Of a stretch of DNA of 20,441 bases, positions 1-7,992 are shown piece after piece; position 1 is the first letter of the stretch, and each line of letters begins with the position of its first letter. Origin of the DNA: a virus. The translations under genes and the position numbers were made by a program. Location: positions 1 through 20,441 of the IMG/VR virus record IMGVR_UViG_3300034010_000164; one strand, written 5' to 3'. The notes under the pieces were generated by a model. The model saw only the letters and a program-made list of their open reading frames with translations, was not told the origin of the DNA and did no database searches.

Positions 1-107
1 AAGCGGTTGCCATCGTGCGCTATGCCGAAGTGCAGCAGCTTGAGTTGACCGGCTACGACGCCGCAGCCAAGCCGGAACTTGAAGCCCTCGGCATCATCGT
101 TCGCTAA
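1..107 (+). CDS. Head decoration protein, gpD-like (3' end only)
   Basis: Only the last 34 codons are inside the window; the reading frame enters at base 3 and stops with TAA at 105-107. The visible C-terminus reads AVAIVRYAEVQQLEL and ends in LEALGIIVR. A tail of this form, with a Leu-Gly-Ile-Ile-Val-Arg end, is what I know from small head decoration proteins of the lambda gpD (HDPD) family in phages of Gram-negative bacteria. These trimeric proteins bind the outside of the expanded capsid and stabilise it against DNA pressure. The position fits: the gene lies 29 bases upstream of the gpE-type capsid gene, the same order as D-E in lambda. The start and most of the protein are outside the window, so the call rests on a short fragment plus context. 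Confidence 0.65.
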   Translation, partial: AVAIVRYAEVQQLELTGYDAAAKPELEALGIIVR

Positions 108-136
108 TCACCGACACAGGACTAGGAGTAAAGGAC

Positions 137-1153
137 ATGCCTACTCTCGACATCTTCACCAACGACGCCTTTAGTCTGCAGTCGATGACCAGGGCGATCA
201 ACGAGTCGCCGTATCAGCCGATGCTGATCGGCTCGCTCGGCCTTTTCAGCGAAGAAGGGATCACCACGACCAGTCTGTCGATCGAGATGAAGGGTACGAC
301 CCTGACCCTGATCCCGGCTGCCGCTCGCGGTGCTCCCGGTCGCGTTGAGCGCAACGACAAGGCTCGCCTGATCCCGATCAACACTGTGCATCTGCCGCAG
401 CGCACCTCGGTGATCGCCGACGAAGTGCAGAACTTGCGTGCTTTCGGCACCGAGAACGAAACCGAGACGGTGCAGAACCTTGTGAACCGCAAACTCGGCA
501 AGCTGCGTCGCAACCTAGACGTTACGATTGAGTGGCAGCGCATTGGCGCCCTCAAGGGTCAAGTGCTTGACGCGGACGGCGCGGTGCTGCTGGATATGTT
601 CAGCACGTTCAACGTGACGCAGCAGATCCGGCAAATGCTTCTCGGGACCGACTCGACCAAGGTCAAGAGCCTGATCGTGCAAGCGCAGCGTCAGTCCGAG
701 GATGCGCTTGGTGGCGTGATGCACCGCGGTTTCGTCGCGCTGTGCGGCAAGAACTTCTTCGACTCCCTAGTCGGTCATCCGGCAGTCGAGAAGGCTTACG
801 ACCGCTGGCTCGATGGCGCCTTCCTGCGCGACATCCAGCGTTCGCAGGAAGGCGGCTCGCCCGGCTTCCAGTTCTGCGGCGTGTCCTGGCACGAGTACAG
901 GGGCCAGGTCTCGGGGCAGAACTTCGTCGGCGACGATGACGCTTTTCTGATCCCGCAGGGAGTACCGGATATGTTCGTGACGAACTACGCGCCGGCCGAC
1001 TACATGGAGACGGTCAACACCATCGGCCTGCCGTACTACGCCAAGCAGGAAATGATGCGGATGAACAAGGGGGTCGAGATCGAAGCGCAGTCCAACCCGA
1101 TCTCGATCTGCACTCGTCCGAACGCCATCGTGCGCCTGCTGCGCAACACCTAA
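137..1153 (+). CDS. Major capsid protein, lambda gpE family
   Basis: A 338-aa protein, close to the 341 aa of lambda gpE. The N-terminus (MPTLDIFTNDAFSLQSMTRA) and the following segments with PAAARGAPG, INTVHLPQRTSVIADEVQ and LGKLRRNLDVTIEWQRIGALKG are typical of the Phage_cap_E (HK97-fold) family, which forms the icosahedral shell. The C-terminus (NPISICTRPNAIVRL) also matches the family. The ATG at 137 is preceded by GGAG at 125-128, eight bases upstream, which supports this start. It follows a gpD-like gene and precedes a gpFII-like gene, so the head gene order is lambda-like. No scaffold or protease gene is visible here; it would lie upstream of the window. It is probably the most abundant protein encoded in this window. 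Confidence 0.93.
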   Translation: MPTLDIFTNDAFSLQSMTRAINESPYQPMLIGSLGLFSEEGITTTSLSIEMKGTTLTLIPAAARGAPGRVERNDKARLIPINTVHLPQRTSVIADEVQNLRAFGTENETETVQNLVNRKLGKLRRNLDVTIEWQRIGALKGQVLDADGAVLLDMFSTFNVTQQIRQMLLGTDSTKVKSLIVQAQRQSEDALGGVMHRGFVALCGKNFFDSLVGHPAVEKAYDRWLDGAFLRDIQRSQEGGSPGFQFCGVSWHEYRGQVSGQNFVGDDDAFLIPQGVPDMFVTNYAPADYMETVNTIGLPYYAKQEMMRMNKGVEIEAQSNPISICTRPNAIVRLLRNT

Positions 1154-1155
1154 CC

Positions 1156-1440
1156 GTGGTGAACCCGATCCTGAGTCGGGCCGCAGAACGCATCCTCGCT
1201 CGCATGGGCGAGGATGCGTTTTTGCGTGGCACCCTCGAAACGATTGTCAACATCCAGCAGGATGTCGAGATGACCGACGCCGAGGGCAACGTGGCCTACA
1301 TCCGCCACCTTGCGCGCATACCGTCTAAGCACGCGCCGCAAAAGGGCGACACGCTGGCCGTTGGCGCCGACAACTACGTGCTCGATGCGCGAGTTGACGA
1401 CGACGGCTATTTCGCCAGGTACGTTCTGCGCAAGGTCTGA
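1156..1440 (+). CDS. Head-tail joining protein, gpFII-like
   Basis: A 94-aa protein starting at a GTG two bases after the capsid stop codon; a second GTG directly follows, so the start may be 1156 or 1159. The second half (KGDTLAVGADNYVLDARVDDDGYFARYVLR) has the pattern of small beta-rich lambda gpFII (Phage_attach) proteins: a Gly-Asp-x-Leu strand, then a V-x-D-R-like strand with an acidic turn, and an aromatic strand at the end. gpFII-type proteins sit at the head vertex and make the surface to which the finished tail docks. The length fits (lambda FII is 117 aa), and the position directly after the capsid gene is as in lambda. The N-terminal 30 residues are helical-looking. The assignment is by pattern and position. 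Confidence 0.72.
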   Translation: MVNPILSRAAERILARMGEDAFLRGTLETIVNIQQDVEMTDAEGNVAYIRHLARIPSKHAPQKGDTLAVGADNYVLDARVDDDGYFARYVLRKV

Positions 1441-1442
1441 TC

Positions 1443-2207
1443 GTGGCGTTTGCAGTCGTCATCAACACCCTGGACGTGGGGCGCGTAGCACAGCGACTCG
1501 GACAAATCAACGCTGCTGACATCAACCGCGTCTCGCTGAGAGCCGTCAACCTCGTCAGCGAGCGGGCGTACAAGGACTCGCTGACGCGCATGACCAAGCG
1601 CATCAACTGGTCCCGCGCGTACCTTGAAGAACGGATGCAGTTCATTGCTGCCAACGACGAGCGCAAACCGCAGGCGAAGATCGTTGCGTTCCGCGGCGGA
1701 TCGGGCAGCAAGAAGTCAGCACTGCGGCCGTCGAACATTCGCCAGTTCGCGCCGCGGCAGGTTTCGGTGCCGGTGCGCTTCGACAACAGTCTAGCCAAAG
1801 GCCCGACCTGGATTACCAAGGACGGGCGTCGCGCCGCGCAAATGCTGCGCAACCCTCGCCGCAAAGACAAGCGCCTTCCATTCATTCTGCGCACGGGCTC
1901 AACCTTCCGCGAAATCCCGGTCGGCAAGAAGCAGGCAGGCATTAGTTTCGAGTTCATCAAGGGCCGCCGCGTCGTGATCCCGTATGCCTTCTTTGGCGAT
2001 ACGAAGAAGGCTCCAGGTGTTCTTGTCATGCAGCGCGAAAATACCGACCGCAAAGGCAAAGGAAAAATGAAGGCAATGTACCGCCTTCAAGCATGGTCGG
2101 TGTTTCGGAAAACCGCCGCCGTCATCCTGCCGATGGTTCGGCGCGACTTGGAGCAGACGGTCGGCGACAACGTTGTTCGTGAAATCAATAAAAGGCTCAC
2201 CGTATGA
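1443..2207 (+). CDS. Tail completion protein, gpZ-like (minor tail protein Z)
   Basis: A 254-aa basic protein beginning at GTG 1443, two bases after the previous stop. Residues about 1-60 (ending in YKDSLTRMTKRINWSRAYLEER) match the helical N-terminal part of prophage minor tail protein Z: residues that look helical, then a basic Ile-Asn-x-x-x-x-Tyr stretch. The rest is rich in Lys and Arg, with beta-like segments. In lambda, gpZ acts at the head-proximal end of the tail during tail completion and helps position the DNA end. It is longer than lambda gpZ (192 aa). It sits between the gpFII-like and gpU-like genes, which is the lambda order, and overlaps the latter by four bases (ATGA), implying coupled translation. 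The position is stronger evidence than the sequence. Confidence 0.72.
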   Translation: MAFAVVINTLDVGRVAQRLGQINAADINRVSLRAVNLVSERAYKDSLTRMTKRINWSRAYLEERMQFIAANDERKPQAKIVAFRGGSGSKKSALRPSNIRQFAPRQVSVPVRFDNSLAKGPTWITKDGRRAAQMLRNPRRKDKRLPFILRTGSTFREIPVGKKQAGISFEFIKGRRVVIPYAFFGDTKKAPGVLVMQRENTDRKGKGKMKAMYRLQAWSVFRKTAAVILPMVRRDLEQTVGDNVVREINKRLTV

Positions 2208-2650
2208 GCAAAGCCAGCATGCTCGCGCAGAAAGTGTCGGATCGAGTCGGCACGATCTCCATCGCCAACGGATACAACACCGACATCGGTCTGCGCGTGT
2301 TCCGTGGTCGGATCAACTTGGTGCCGGAAGAACTGCCGTGCATCGTCATCGTTGAAGGCGAGGATGACGTGCAGGCCACCAAGGGCACCGAGGCGAAAGT
2401 GCGCCAGGCATATCAAATCGAGGGGCATGACGAGTGTGATCCCATGAACCCGAACGACAAGGCGCACTTGATCCTTGCCGACTTGAAGAAGGCGATCTTT
2501 GGTGTTGACCCTTCATTCGACGGCGCGGTGCGCCCAAGCGAGCTTGAGTACGCTGGTCGTCAGATCGGCGTGCGCGAGGACGGCACGGCGTTTGTGTCGG
2601 GATCAATTGCCATTCGCATCACCTTTGTCGAGAACCTAGCCGAGCCGTAA
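2204..2650 (+). CDS. Tail terminator protein, gpU-like
   Basis: A 148-aa protein whose ATG overlaps the stop of the gpZ-like gene (ATGA at 2204-2207). The sequence has the usual plan of tail terminators (gpU-like, DUF-type): an N-terminal helix (KVSDRVGTI), a strand pair with RGRINLVPEELPCIVIVEGEDD, a central YQIEGHDE strand, a Lys/Asp helix (NPNDKAHLILADLKKAIFG), and a C-terminal strand ending SGSIAIRITFVENL. Such proteins form a hexameric ring that stops tail tube polymerisation and makes the head-docking surface. Its place before the major tail protein is as in lambda (Z-U-V). Sixty-eight bases separate it from the major tail gene. No other good family was recognised. Confidence 0.78.
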   Translation: MSKASMLAQKVSDRVGTISIANGYNTDIGLRVFRGRINLVPEELPCIVIVEGEDDVQATKGTEAKVRQAYQIEGHDECDPMNPNDKAHLILADLKKAIFGVDPSFDGAVRPSELEYAGRQIGVREDGTAFVSGSIAIRITFVENLAEP

Positions 2651-2718
2651 CGAAATTGGACCGGACAGCGTTTTACTCGCGTCACCCTTAAACTCATTCC
2701 TGTTTTTGGAGAACCACT

Positions 2719-3669
2719 ATGACATCTCGCGCATTCCTGGGCGCTGGCGATCTCTACATCGCGCGCTTCGTCAACGGCGTCTTCGAGGACTACAGCGGTC
2801 CTTACGAGTGCGACCAGTTTGAGATCAAACCGAACGTTGACCTCAAGGAAAAGACTTCTCGCGGCCGCAACACCTACGGCCAGGTGATCGAGTCGGTGGC
2901 TGTGCCGCAGCCGGCCGACCTGACCATCGCGCTGTCCGAGGTCAACAAAGAGTCGCTGGCGATTGCGCTGCTTGGCACGACCGCGGCTCTGAGCCAGACT
3001 GCCGGCACGCTGACCAACGAGCGCATCCGCGTCAAGGTGGACAAGTGGGTGGCGCTGTCGCGCGCAAACCTGACCGGCGCGATCACCGTGGCCGGCGACG
3101 CGGCCAGCGTGACGGGCGCGATCAGCGGCACGACCCTGACCGTCTCGGCTTTGTCCTCGGGCTCGCTGCATGTTGGTCAGACGATCACCGGCGCGGGTGT
3201 GACCGCTGGCACCACGATCACGGCGCTTGGCACCGGCACGGGCGGCACGGGCACTTACACCGTGAGCGCGTCGCAGACCGTTGCGAGCACGTCGATCACG
3301 GCGTCTGGTCCGAACTACGTCGAGGGCGTGGACTACCTGCTGAACAAGCAACTCGGTTGGGTCAAGGAACTGGCCGGTGGCGCCATTGCCAACGACCAGT
3401 TCGTGCGCGTGAGCGGTGCGTTCAGCGCGATCACCGGCACCGAAGTGCGAGGCATCACCGACGCGCAACTGCGCGCCCGGTTCCGCCTAGACGGCAAGAA
3501 CTTCGCCGACAACCAGCCGGTGATCGTCACGGTGTTCGAGGCGGTTATCGCCGCTGACTCGGCGTTCAACTTCCTGGCCGACGACTTCGCGTCGATCACC
3601 CTGCCGGGCCGCATGAAGACGCCGGTCGGCTTCAACGAGCCGTTCACCGTGCATCTGCGCGACGCCTAA
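2719..3669 (+). CDS. Major tail (tube) protein with inserted Gly/Thr-rich module
   Basis: A 316-aa protein with a good GGAG at 2708-2711 before the ATG. The N-terminus ([17 protein letters not shown]) and the C-terminal beta segments ([20 protein letters not shown] and [17 protein letters not shown]) are typical of siphophage tail tube subunits of the gpV class, which stack as hexameric rings around the DNA channel. The canonical fold appears to be interrupted at about residues 115-195 by a Gly/Thr-rich beta module (3109-3303 in the best part) with a repetitive run such as [20 protein letters not shown]. The parent strand resumes at [12 protein letters not shown]. The module probably projects from the tube surface; it is absent from minimal tube proteins. 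The gene ends 24 bases before a strong terminator. The tail chaperone gene usually found next is missing. Confidence 0.88.
   Translation: MTSRAFLGAGDLYIARFVNGVFEDYSGPYECDQFEIKPNVDLKEKTSRGRNTYGQVIESVAVPQPADLTIALSEVNKESLAIALLGTTAALSQTAGTLTNERIRVKVDKWVALSRANLTGAITVAGDAASVTGAISGTTLTVSALSSGSLHVGQTITGAGVTAGTTITALGTGTGGTGTYTVSASQTVASTSITASGPNYVEGVDYLLNKQLGWVKELAGGAIANDQFVRVSGAFSAITGTEVRGITDAQLRARFRLDGKNFADNQPVIVTVFEAVIAADSAFNFLADDFASITLPGRMKTPVGFNEPFTVHLRDA
3109..3303 (+). other. Inserted Gly/Thr-rich beta module within the major tail protein
   Basis: Codons 131-195 of the major tail gene encode a low-complexity segment with alternating Thr/Val/Ile and Gly: [14 protein letters not shown], then [20 protein letters not shown], then [16 protein letters not shown] know this module from many phage structural proteins, where it moves between unrelated tail genes. 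Its local GC is very high: hand count of 3061-3120 gives 47/60. It sits between two conserved strands of the tube protein, so it is best read as an insertion in a surface loop. Confidence 0.75.
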
Positions 3670-3693
3670 TCATCGGTTGACGGGGGCCGGCTC

Positions 3694-3734
3694 GGGGCGT
3701 CGGGGTTAAAACCCTGACGCCCCGTTTTTATTTT
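3694..3734 (+). terminator. Rho-independent terminator after the major tail gene
   Basis: The arms 3694-3705 and 3712-3723 form a 12-bp stem (GGGGCGTC pairs with GACGCCCC, plus four more pairs, one a G-U wobble) around a 6-base loop TTAAAA. A T-rich run, TTTTTATTTT at 3725-3734, follows. It lies in the 77-base gap between the major tail and tape measure genes, so it should cut transcription of the tape measure and tail-tip genes relative to the head and tube genes. Read-through or antitermination must supply the downstream genes, since I saw no convincing promoter in the gap. Confidence 0.9.
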
Positions 3735-3746
3735 GGTGAATGAGCG

Positions 3747-6700
3747 ATGGCGACTGAAAACTCGCGCGACATCGAGCTTCGGATTGCAGCGACCACGAGC
3801 GGGTCGGAGCAAGTCAAGAAACTCGCTTCTGAACTCGATCAACTGTCGAAAGAAGGTGGCGAAGCCACGCCGGAATTTGTGCGGCTTGGGCAAGCCCTGG
3901 ACCGCGTTGCCGAGCAGGGTGATGCGGTCGCTGCGCTGAACGCCATTGAGGAACAGGTTACAAAGACCAGCGCGTCATTTGCTCAGGCGCGGACCAATGT
4001 CGAGCAACTACAGACATCATTCAATGAGCAGCGCACGGTTGTCGAGGGATTCCGCGCTGCCCAAGTCGCTGCACAGCAGGCCGTCAACACTACTGCTGTC
4101 CGCCTGCGCGAGCAAGAAGCTGCGCTAAACCTACTGCGAGCGGAGTACCAAGGCGCCGAGCGCAACACTGACTCCTACCGCGCCAAGAACCGCGAATTGC
4201 AGCGGAGCATTGCGGAACTTGAAAACACCCTAGCCGAGCAGAAGGCAACGCTCAAGTCTGCCAACGGCGATTTGCGTGAGAACGAATCCGCGCTGACCAA
4301 AGCCGAGAATGCGTACAACCGCGCATCGACGGCTGCGCAGCGTCTTGAGCGAACCCTAGCCGGGCAGAACTCCAAACTGGCTGAGTCGCGCGCCGAACTT
4401 GAGCGGCTTGGCGTGTCAGCGTCCACGTCGGCCGAAGCCCAGCGGCGAGTCGAAGCATCGCTCACGTCGCTGCGCCAGGAAGTCGGGCAAGCCAAACTCG
4501 CCGTCGAGGGATACAACCTCGTCATTGAAGAAGCAGCACGCGAGGAACGCGAATGGGCGCAGCAGAAAGCCGCGGCTGAGAAGGCCGCTGAATACCGCAA
4601 GCTGCAAGAGGCTCGCAACTACGTTAATTTATGGACGAAGGCGCTGAACGAAGCCGAAGTAGCGGAGCGGCAGGTTGCAGATGAAGCACGCCGCACGGCG
4701 GCTGCGCAGAAAACTCTCAACGACGCTTTTGGTGTAGCCGGCGTTCGATCTGCAGAAGCCATCAAGGCTGAGATCAACGAGCTTGTCCGCTCGATGGTCA
4801 CGCTCAAGAACAACACGAACGTCACCGCCCAAGAGTTTGATCGAGCGTTTGCCAATGCTCAAGTGCGCTTTCGTGATTTAAACGACGAACTTGCGAAAAC
4901 GCCCGAACAGATTGGAAAGACTGGTGCAGCGACGCGAGTTGTGTCGCAGGCATTCGGTCAACTAGCGGCGATCTACGGTGGATTTGAACTCGCAAGCCGG
5001 TTCGTTGAGGCGAACGTCCAGATTGAGACGTTGCGCCGCTCGCTCGCGCTTGTCACTGGTAGCACCGAGCAGGCTGCCAGGCAGATCGAGATTCTGCGCG
5101 AAGTATCGAACAACGCGGGCGTTGCGATCGGGGCGATCAGCCAGTCCTACGTCAAGTTCCAGGCTGCGCTCAACGGCGCCAACGTGCCGCTTGAAACGAC
5201 AGAAAGCCTGTTTCGTGCCGTTATAAATGCCTCGGGGCAGCTTGGTCTGTCATCGCAGCGGACGGGTTTGATCCTCGACGCCCTGGCCCAAACTGCGAGC
5301 AAGGGCGTCGTATCGCTCGAAGAACTGCGTCAGCAGTTGGGCGACTCGTTGCCCGGCGCTCTTGAACTAACGGCGCGAGGGCTTGGCCTTAGCACGTCGG
5401 AATTGATCCGTCTGGTAGAAACCGGTCAATTACTATCCGATGACTTTCTGCCGGCGCTTCGCAAATCGCTGGTCGAGACTTATGGAGACGGAACAAAGTC
5501 TGTACAGGGCTTTCAAGCGGCGTGGAACCGCCTCAAGAACACACTCACTGAGACTGCACAATTTATTGGGGACAGCGGTGTTGTCCGCGCTCTTACGGTC
5601 ACTATCGAACAAGCTGCAATTGCTGTTCGCGGCGTTACCACTGCGTTTGAGTTTCTTGGCGTCGCCGCTGGCAAGACGCTCGGGTTCATTGCCACATTCG
5701 ACTTCAAGAACCCGATTGAGTCTGTGCGTCGGTTCGGCAAAGAGATCAGCACCGCTTACACCGAGTTGAATGATCGGCTGTTGAAAACAAATCAGTCGAT
5801 CGCTCAAAGCAGCCAAGCAGCAATTGATGGACAGGGGCAGATCGGCAACGCTGCCAAGGAAACCGGCCAGATCGCGCAGAACGCCGCTGGCTCGTTCAAT
5901 GCGCTCTCGACATCACAGCAGCAAACAAGTCTTTCTGCCGAGGAAGTCACAAACGAGATTGAACGACTAAAAAACAGTGCAGAGGCTTTACGCGGACAAG
6001 TCGATCTTTCATCGGTGTCTTGGCAGAAGTTGCTTGTTGAACTTGGCAAGGTTAGTGAGAGTTACGAGAATCAAGTGACCGTCAGCGAGAAGGTCGCTGC
6101 GGCGAAGAAGATTGAAGGCGAGTCGCGCGTGCAACTCGTGCAACTCGCAGGAGACGAAGCCGCTACACTGGACGCCGTTGCGCAGGCTGCCAATTCCGAA
6201 GCCGCTGCTCTCGCAAACGTGTCGGCAAAACGCGATGCCGAGATCGCAAAACTGCAGGAGTACCGAGCCGCGCTGATTGAAGAAGCCGCGCGTTTGGGCG
6301 ACTCTACGGGCACGCGAAAGAAGGTGATCGAGGACATCACTCGCACGATCGATGTCAGGACCGCCGAGGCTCAAAAAGCCCGCGAGTCGGCCGAAGCGAG
6401 CCGCGTGGATGCCGAGCAAAAAGCCCTGGCCGTCAAGGTCTACGCCGACAACTCGGCCGCGCTGAACACATTGCGCGACGCTTACCTGCAGACGGCCAAG
6501 AATCTTCAACTCGTCATTCAGTTGGAGAAGGAAGGGCTTGCGTCAAAGGCCGATGTCAACGCCGCGACTGAGCGCGCCGCCATTGCCGAGGCGCTATACC
6601 GCGATGCTGTCAACGACTCGGCTGCTGCAATCGAGCGTCGCAGACAGGCGTTGTCCGCTGGTCTGAGTGTGCAGGAAGCCAAACTCAGGCTTGAGCAGCA

Positions 6701-7589
6701 AGAAATTCAGACGAGCATCGAGTATGCCAAGCGCCGCGGCGACGAGCAAGCGGTGATCGAACTGACCATTCGCCAGAAGCGGCTTGAGATCGAGATAATC
6801 GAGGCGAAGATCAAGGTGCAGATCGAGGAAGTGCGTCTTGAGCAGCAGAAACTTGAGATTGAGCGCGCGGCGCTTGACCAGTCTGATCCGCTCTACAAGC
6901 AGAAGAAGCAGGAACTCGACATCCGCATTCAACTGCTTGAAGTCAAGCGCCTTGAGACTGCGGCCACTGAGCAGCAGATCGAGCGCATCCGCCTTGAGAT
7001 TCAGGCATTGCGCGATCGGGCAAACGCGAGCAGTGACACCGCGAACGGGTTCGTGAACGACCGCGAGCGCGAGGCAACGGCCTTGGACCGGGTTGCCGAA
7101 GCCTCTACCCGCGCGGCCGACGCCGAGCGCCGCCGTCGTGATGTTGACGCCGATGGCTTTTCGACCGACCGCTCCGGCAACCGGATCGGCGCTGCCGGCG
7201 AGACGTTCCTGTCGCTGTTCAATCAAGCGCGCAGCGCCGGCCTGGATGACGCTACGGCGCAGAGCGTCGCAGATCAGTTCACCGACTCGCAGGGCAATGT
7301 CCCGTTCTTTGACAACCCCGGCCAGTTGCGATTCGGCGGCCAGGGCTCGACGCTATCGCAGGCATTCTCCAACGCGATTACGCAGGCGATCCGCAACAGG
7401 ATCAATCAGGCTACCGGGGGCGGGCAGCAGGGCGTGTTTCCGGGCCAAGGCGCCAGCCAGTCGATCCGGGTGGACATCAACCTCAACGGGCAGCGCACAA
7501 GCGTCAACGTCGCCTCGCAGTCGGATGCGACGGCTTTACAGAATCTCCTACGCCAACTTCAACAGGCGGCACAACGCAGCGGTGGCTAA
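3747..7589 (+). CDS. Tail tape measure protein
   Basis: A 1280-aa protein, the largest in the window. Residues about 20-370 are almost continuous heptad-rich coiled coil. Residues about 400-600 match the tape-measure N-terminal domain (TIGR02675-type), with FVEANVQIETLRRSLALVTG, EILREVSNNAGVAIGAISQ and GVVSLEELRQQLGDSLPGAL. A weakly hydrophobic stretch lies near 617-652. A second coiled coil covers about 880-1110, followed by DVDADGFSTDRSGNRIGAAG, a pattern I associate with tape measure C-termini. The protein sets tail length and is threaded through the tube. By the usual rule of about 0.15 nm per residue, the tail would be near 190 nm; this is an inference. The ATG at 3747 has only a weak ribosome site (GGTGA). 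It lies 12 bases after the terminator T-run, and no chaperone gene precedes it. Confidence 0.95.
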   Translation: MATENSRDIELRIAATTSGSEQVKKLASELDQLSKEGGEATPEFVRLGQALDRVAEQGDAVAALNAIEEQVTKTSASFAQARTNVEQLQTSFNEQRTVVEGFRAAQVAAQQAVNTTAVRLREQEAALNLLRAEYQGAERNTDSYRAKNRELQRSIAELENTLAEQKATLKSANGDLRENESALTKAENAYNRASTAAQRLERTLAGQNSKLAESRAELERLGVSASTSAEAQRRVEASLTSLRQEVGQAKLAVEGYNLVIEEAAREEREWAQQKAAAEKAAEYRKLQEARNYVNLWTKALNEAEVAERQVADEARRTAAAQKTLNDAFGVAGVRSAEAIKAEINELVRSMVTLKNNTNVTAQEFDRAFANAQVRFRDLNDELAKTPEQIGKTGAATRVVSQAFGQLAAIYGGFELASRFVEANVQIETLRRSLALVTGSTEQAARQIEILREVSNNAGVAIGAISQSYVKFQAALNGANVPLETTESLFRAVINASGQLGLSSQRTGLILDALAQTASKGVVSLEELRQQLGDSLPGALELTARGLGLSTSELIRLVETGQLLSDDFLPALRKSLVETYGDGTKSVQGFQAAWNRLKNTLTETAQFIGDSGVVRALTVTIEQAAIAVRGVTTAFEFLGVAAGKTLGFIATFDFKNPIESVRRFGKEISTAYTELNDRLLKTNQSIAQSSQAAIDGQGQIGNAAKETGQIAQNAAGSFNALSTSQQQTSLSAEEVTNEIERLKNSAEALRGQVDLSSVSWQKLLVELGKVSESYENQVTVSEKVAAAKKIEGESRVQLVQLAGDEAATLDAVAQAANSEAAALANVSAKRDAEIAKLQEYRAALIEEAARLGDSTGTRKKVIEDITRTIDVRTAEAQKARESAEASRVDAEQKALAVKVYADNSAALNTLRDAYLQTAKNLQLVIQLEKEGLASKADVNAATERAAIAEALYRDAVNDSAAAIERRRQALSAGLSVQEAKLRLEQQEIQTSIEYAKRRGDEQAVIELTIRQKRLEIEIIEAKIKVQIEEVRLEQQKLEIERAALDQSDPLYKQKKQELDIRIQLLEVKRLETAATEQQIERIRLEIQALRDRANASSDTANGFVNDREREATALDRVAEASTRAADAERRRRDVDADGFSTDRSGNRIGAAGETFLSLFNQARSAGLDDATAQSVADQFTDSQGNVPFFDNPGQLRFGGQGSTLSQAFSNAITQAIRNRINQATGGGQQGVFPGQGASQSIRVDINLNGQRTSVNVASQSDATALQNLLRQLQQAAQRSGG

Positions 7590-7592
7590 ACC

Positions 7593-7991
7593 ATGAGCAT
7601 CACCATTTCATATAGTGGAACGACGCTCACCCTCGATCCCGACCTCTATTGGGAGGACGAAGCCAACTGGCACCCGGTCGAGCAGAGCGTTCAACGGACA
7701 GTCACGGGCGCTCTGATCGTGAGCACTGCGACACGGCAGAAGGGCCGCCCGATCACCTTGCGCCCGCTCGACGACACGAGCGCGTGGATGCCGCGGGCGA
7801 CCCTGGACATGCTGCGAAGTTGGGCCGCTGTTGCGGGCCGGGAAATGACCCTTACACTCCGGGGCGCGTCATATCAAGTGATCTTCCGTCACCAAGACGG
7901 CGCGGCGATTGAGGCCGAGCCAATCGTGCATTACAGCGACGTGGACGGCGCGGACTCATACAAGATCACCCTTCGTTTCATGGAGATTTAA
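7593..7991 (+). CDS. Small tail protein after the tape measure, unrecognised
   Basis: A 132-aa protein starting three bases after the tape measure stop and ending one base before the next gene, so it is tightly inside the tail operon. It appears beta-rich: MSITISYSGTTLTLDPDLYW, then TVTGALIVSTATRQKGRPIT, and a C-terminal strand DSYKITLRFMEI. No signal peptide or membrane segment is visible. The slot directly after the tape measure is where distal-tail or gpM-like minor tail proteins are encoded, and a two-sandwich-strand layout with a short central helix (ATLDMLRSWAAVAG) would suit a small distal tail ring subunit. This is inference from position; I do not recognise the family with certainty. 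Confidence 0.6.
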   Translation: MSITISYSGTTLTLDPDLYWEDEANWHPVEQSVQRTVTGALIVSTATRQKGRPITLRPLDDTSAWMPRATLDMLRSWAAVAGREMTLTLRGASYQVIFRHQDGAAIEAEPIVHYSDVDGADSYKITLRFMEI

Positions 7992-7992
7992 G

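Noticed and set aside
1325-2059. A 244-codon - strand frame opposite the gpZ-like gene
   Set aside because: Arg/Ser-rich, no ribosome site, and fully antisense to a gene whose order in the operon is conserved.
2651-2718. A possible promoter in the gap before the major tail gene
   Set aside because: A TTGGAC-like box is present, but nothing like a -10 box lies 16-18 bases downstream; the gap can be explained by the ribosome site alone.
2560-3468. A long - strand open frame (302 codons) opposite the tail terminator and major tail genes
   Set aside because: Its product is an Arg/His/Ala-rich sequence without domain features, as expected opposite a GC-rich gene; the + strand proteins are clear family members.
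3045-3557. A 170-codon + frame rich in His, Gly and Arg inside the major tail gene
   Set aside because: It arises from the repetitive GGC/ACG run of the inserted module read in another frame; no start signal.
7909-7992. An upstream ATG extending the 1243-aa protein by 28 residues
   Set aside because: The extension lies inside the previous gene in another frame, and ATG 7993 has a GGAG at the right distance.
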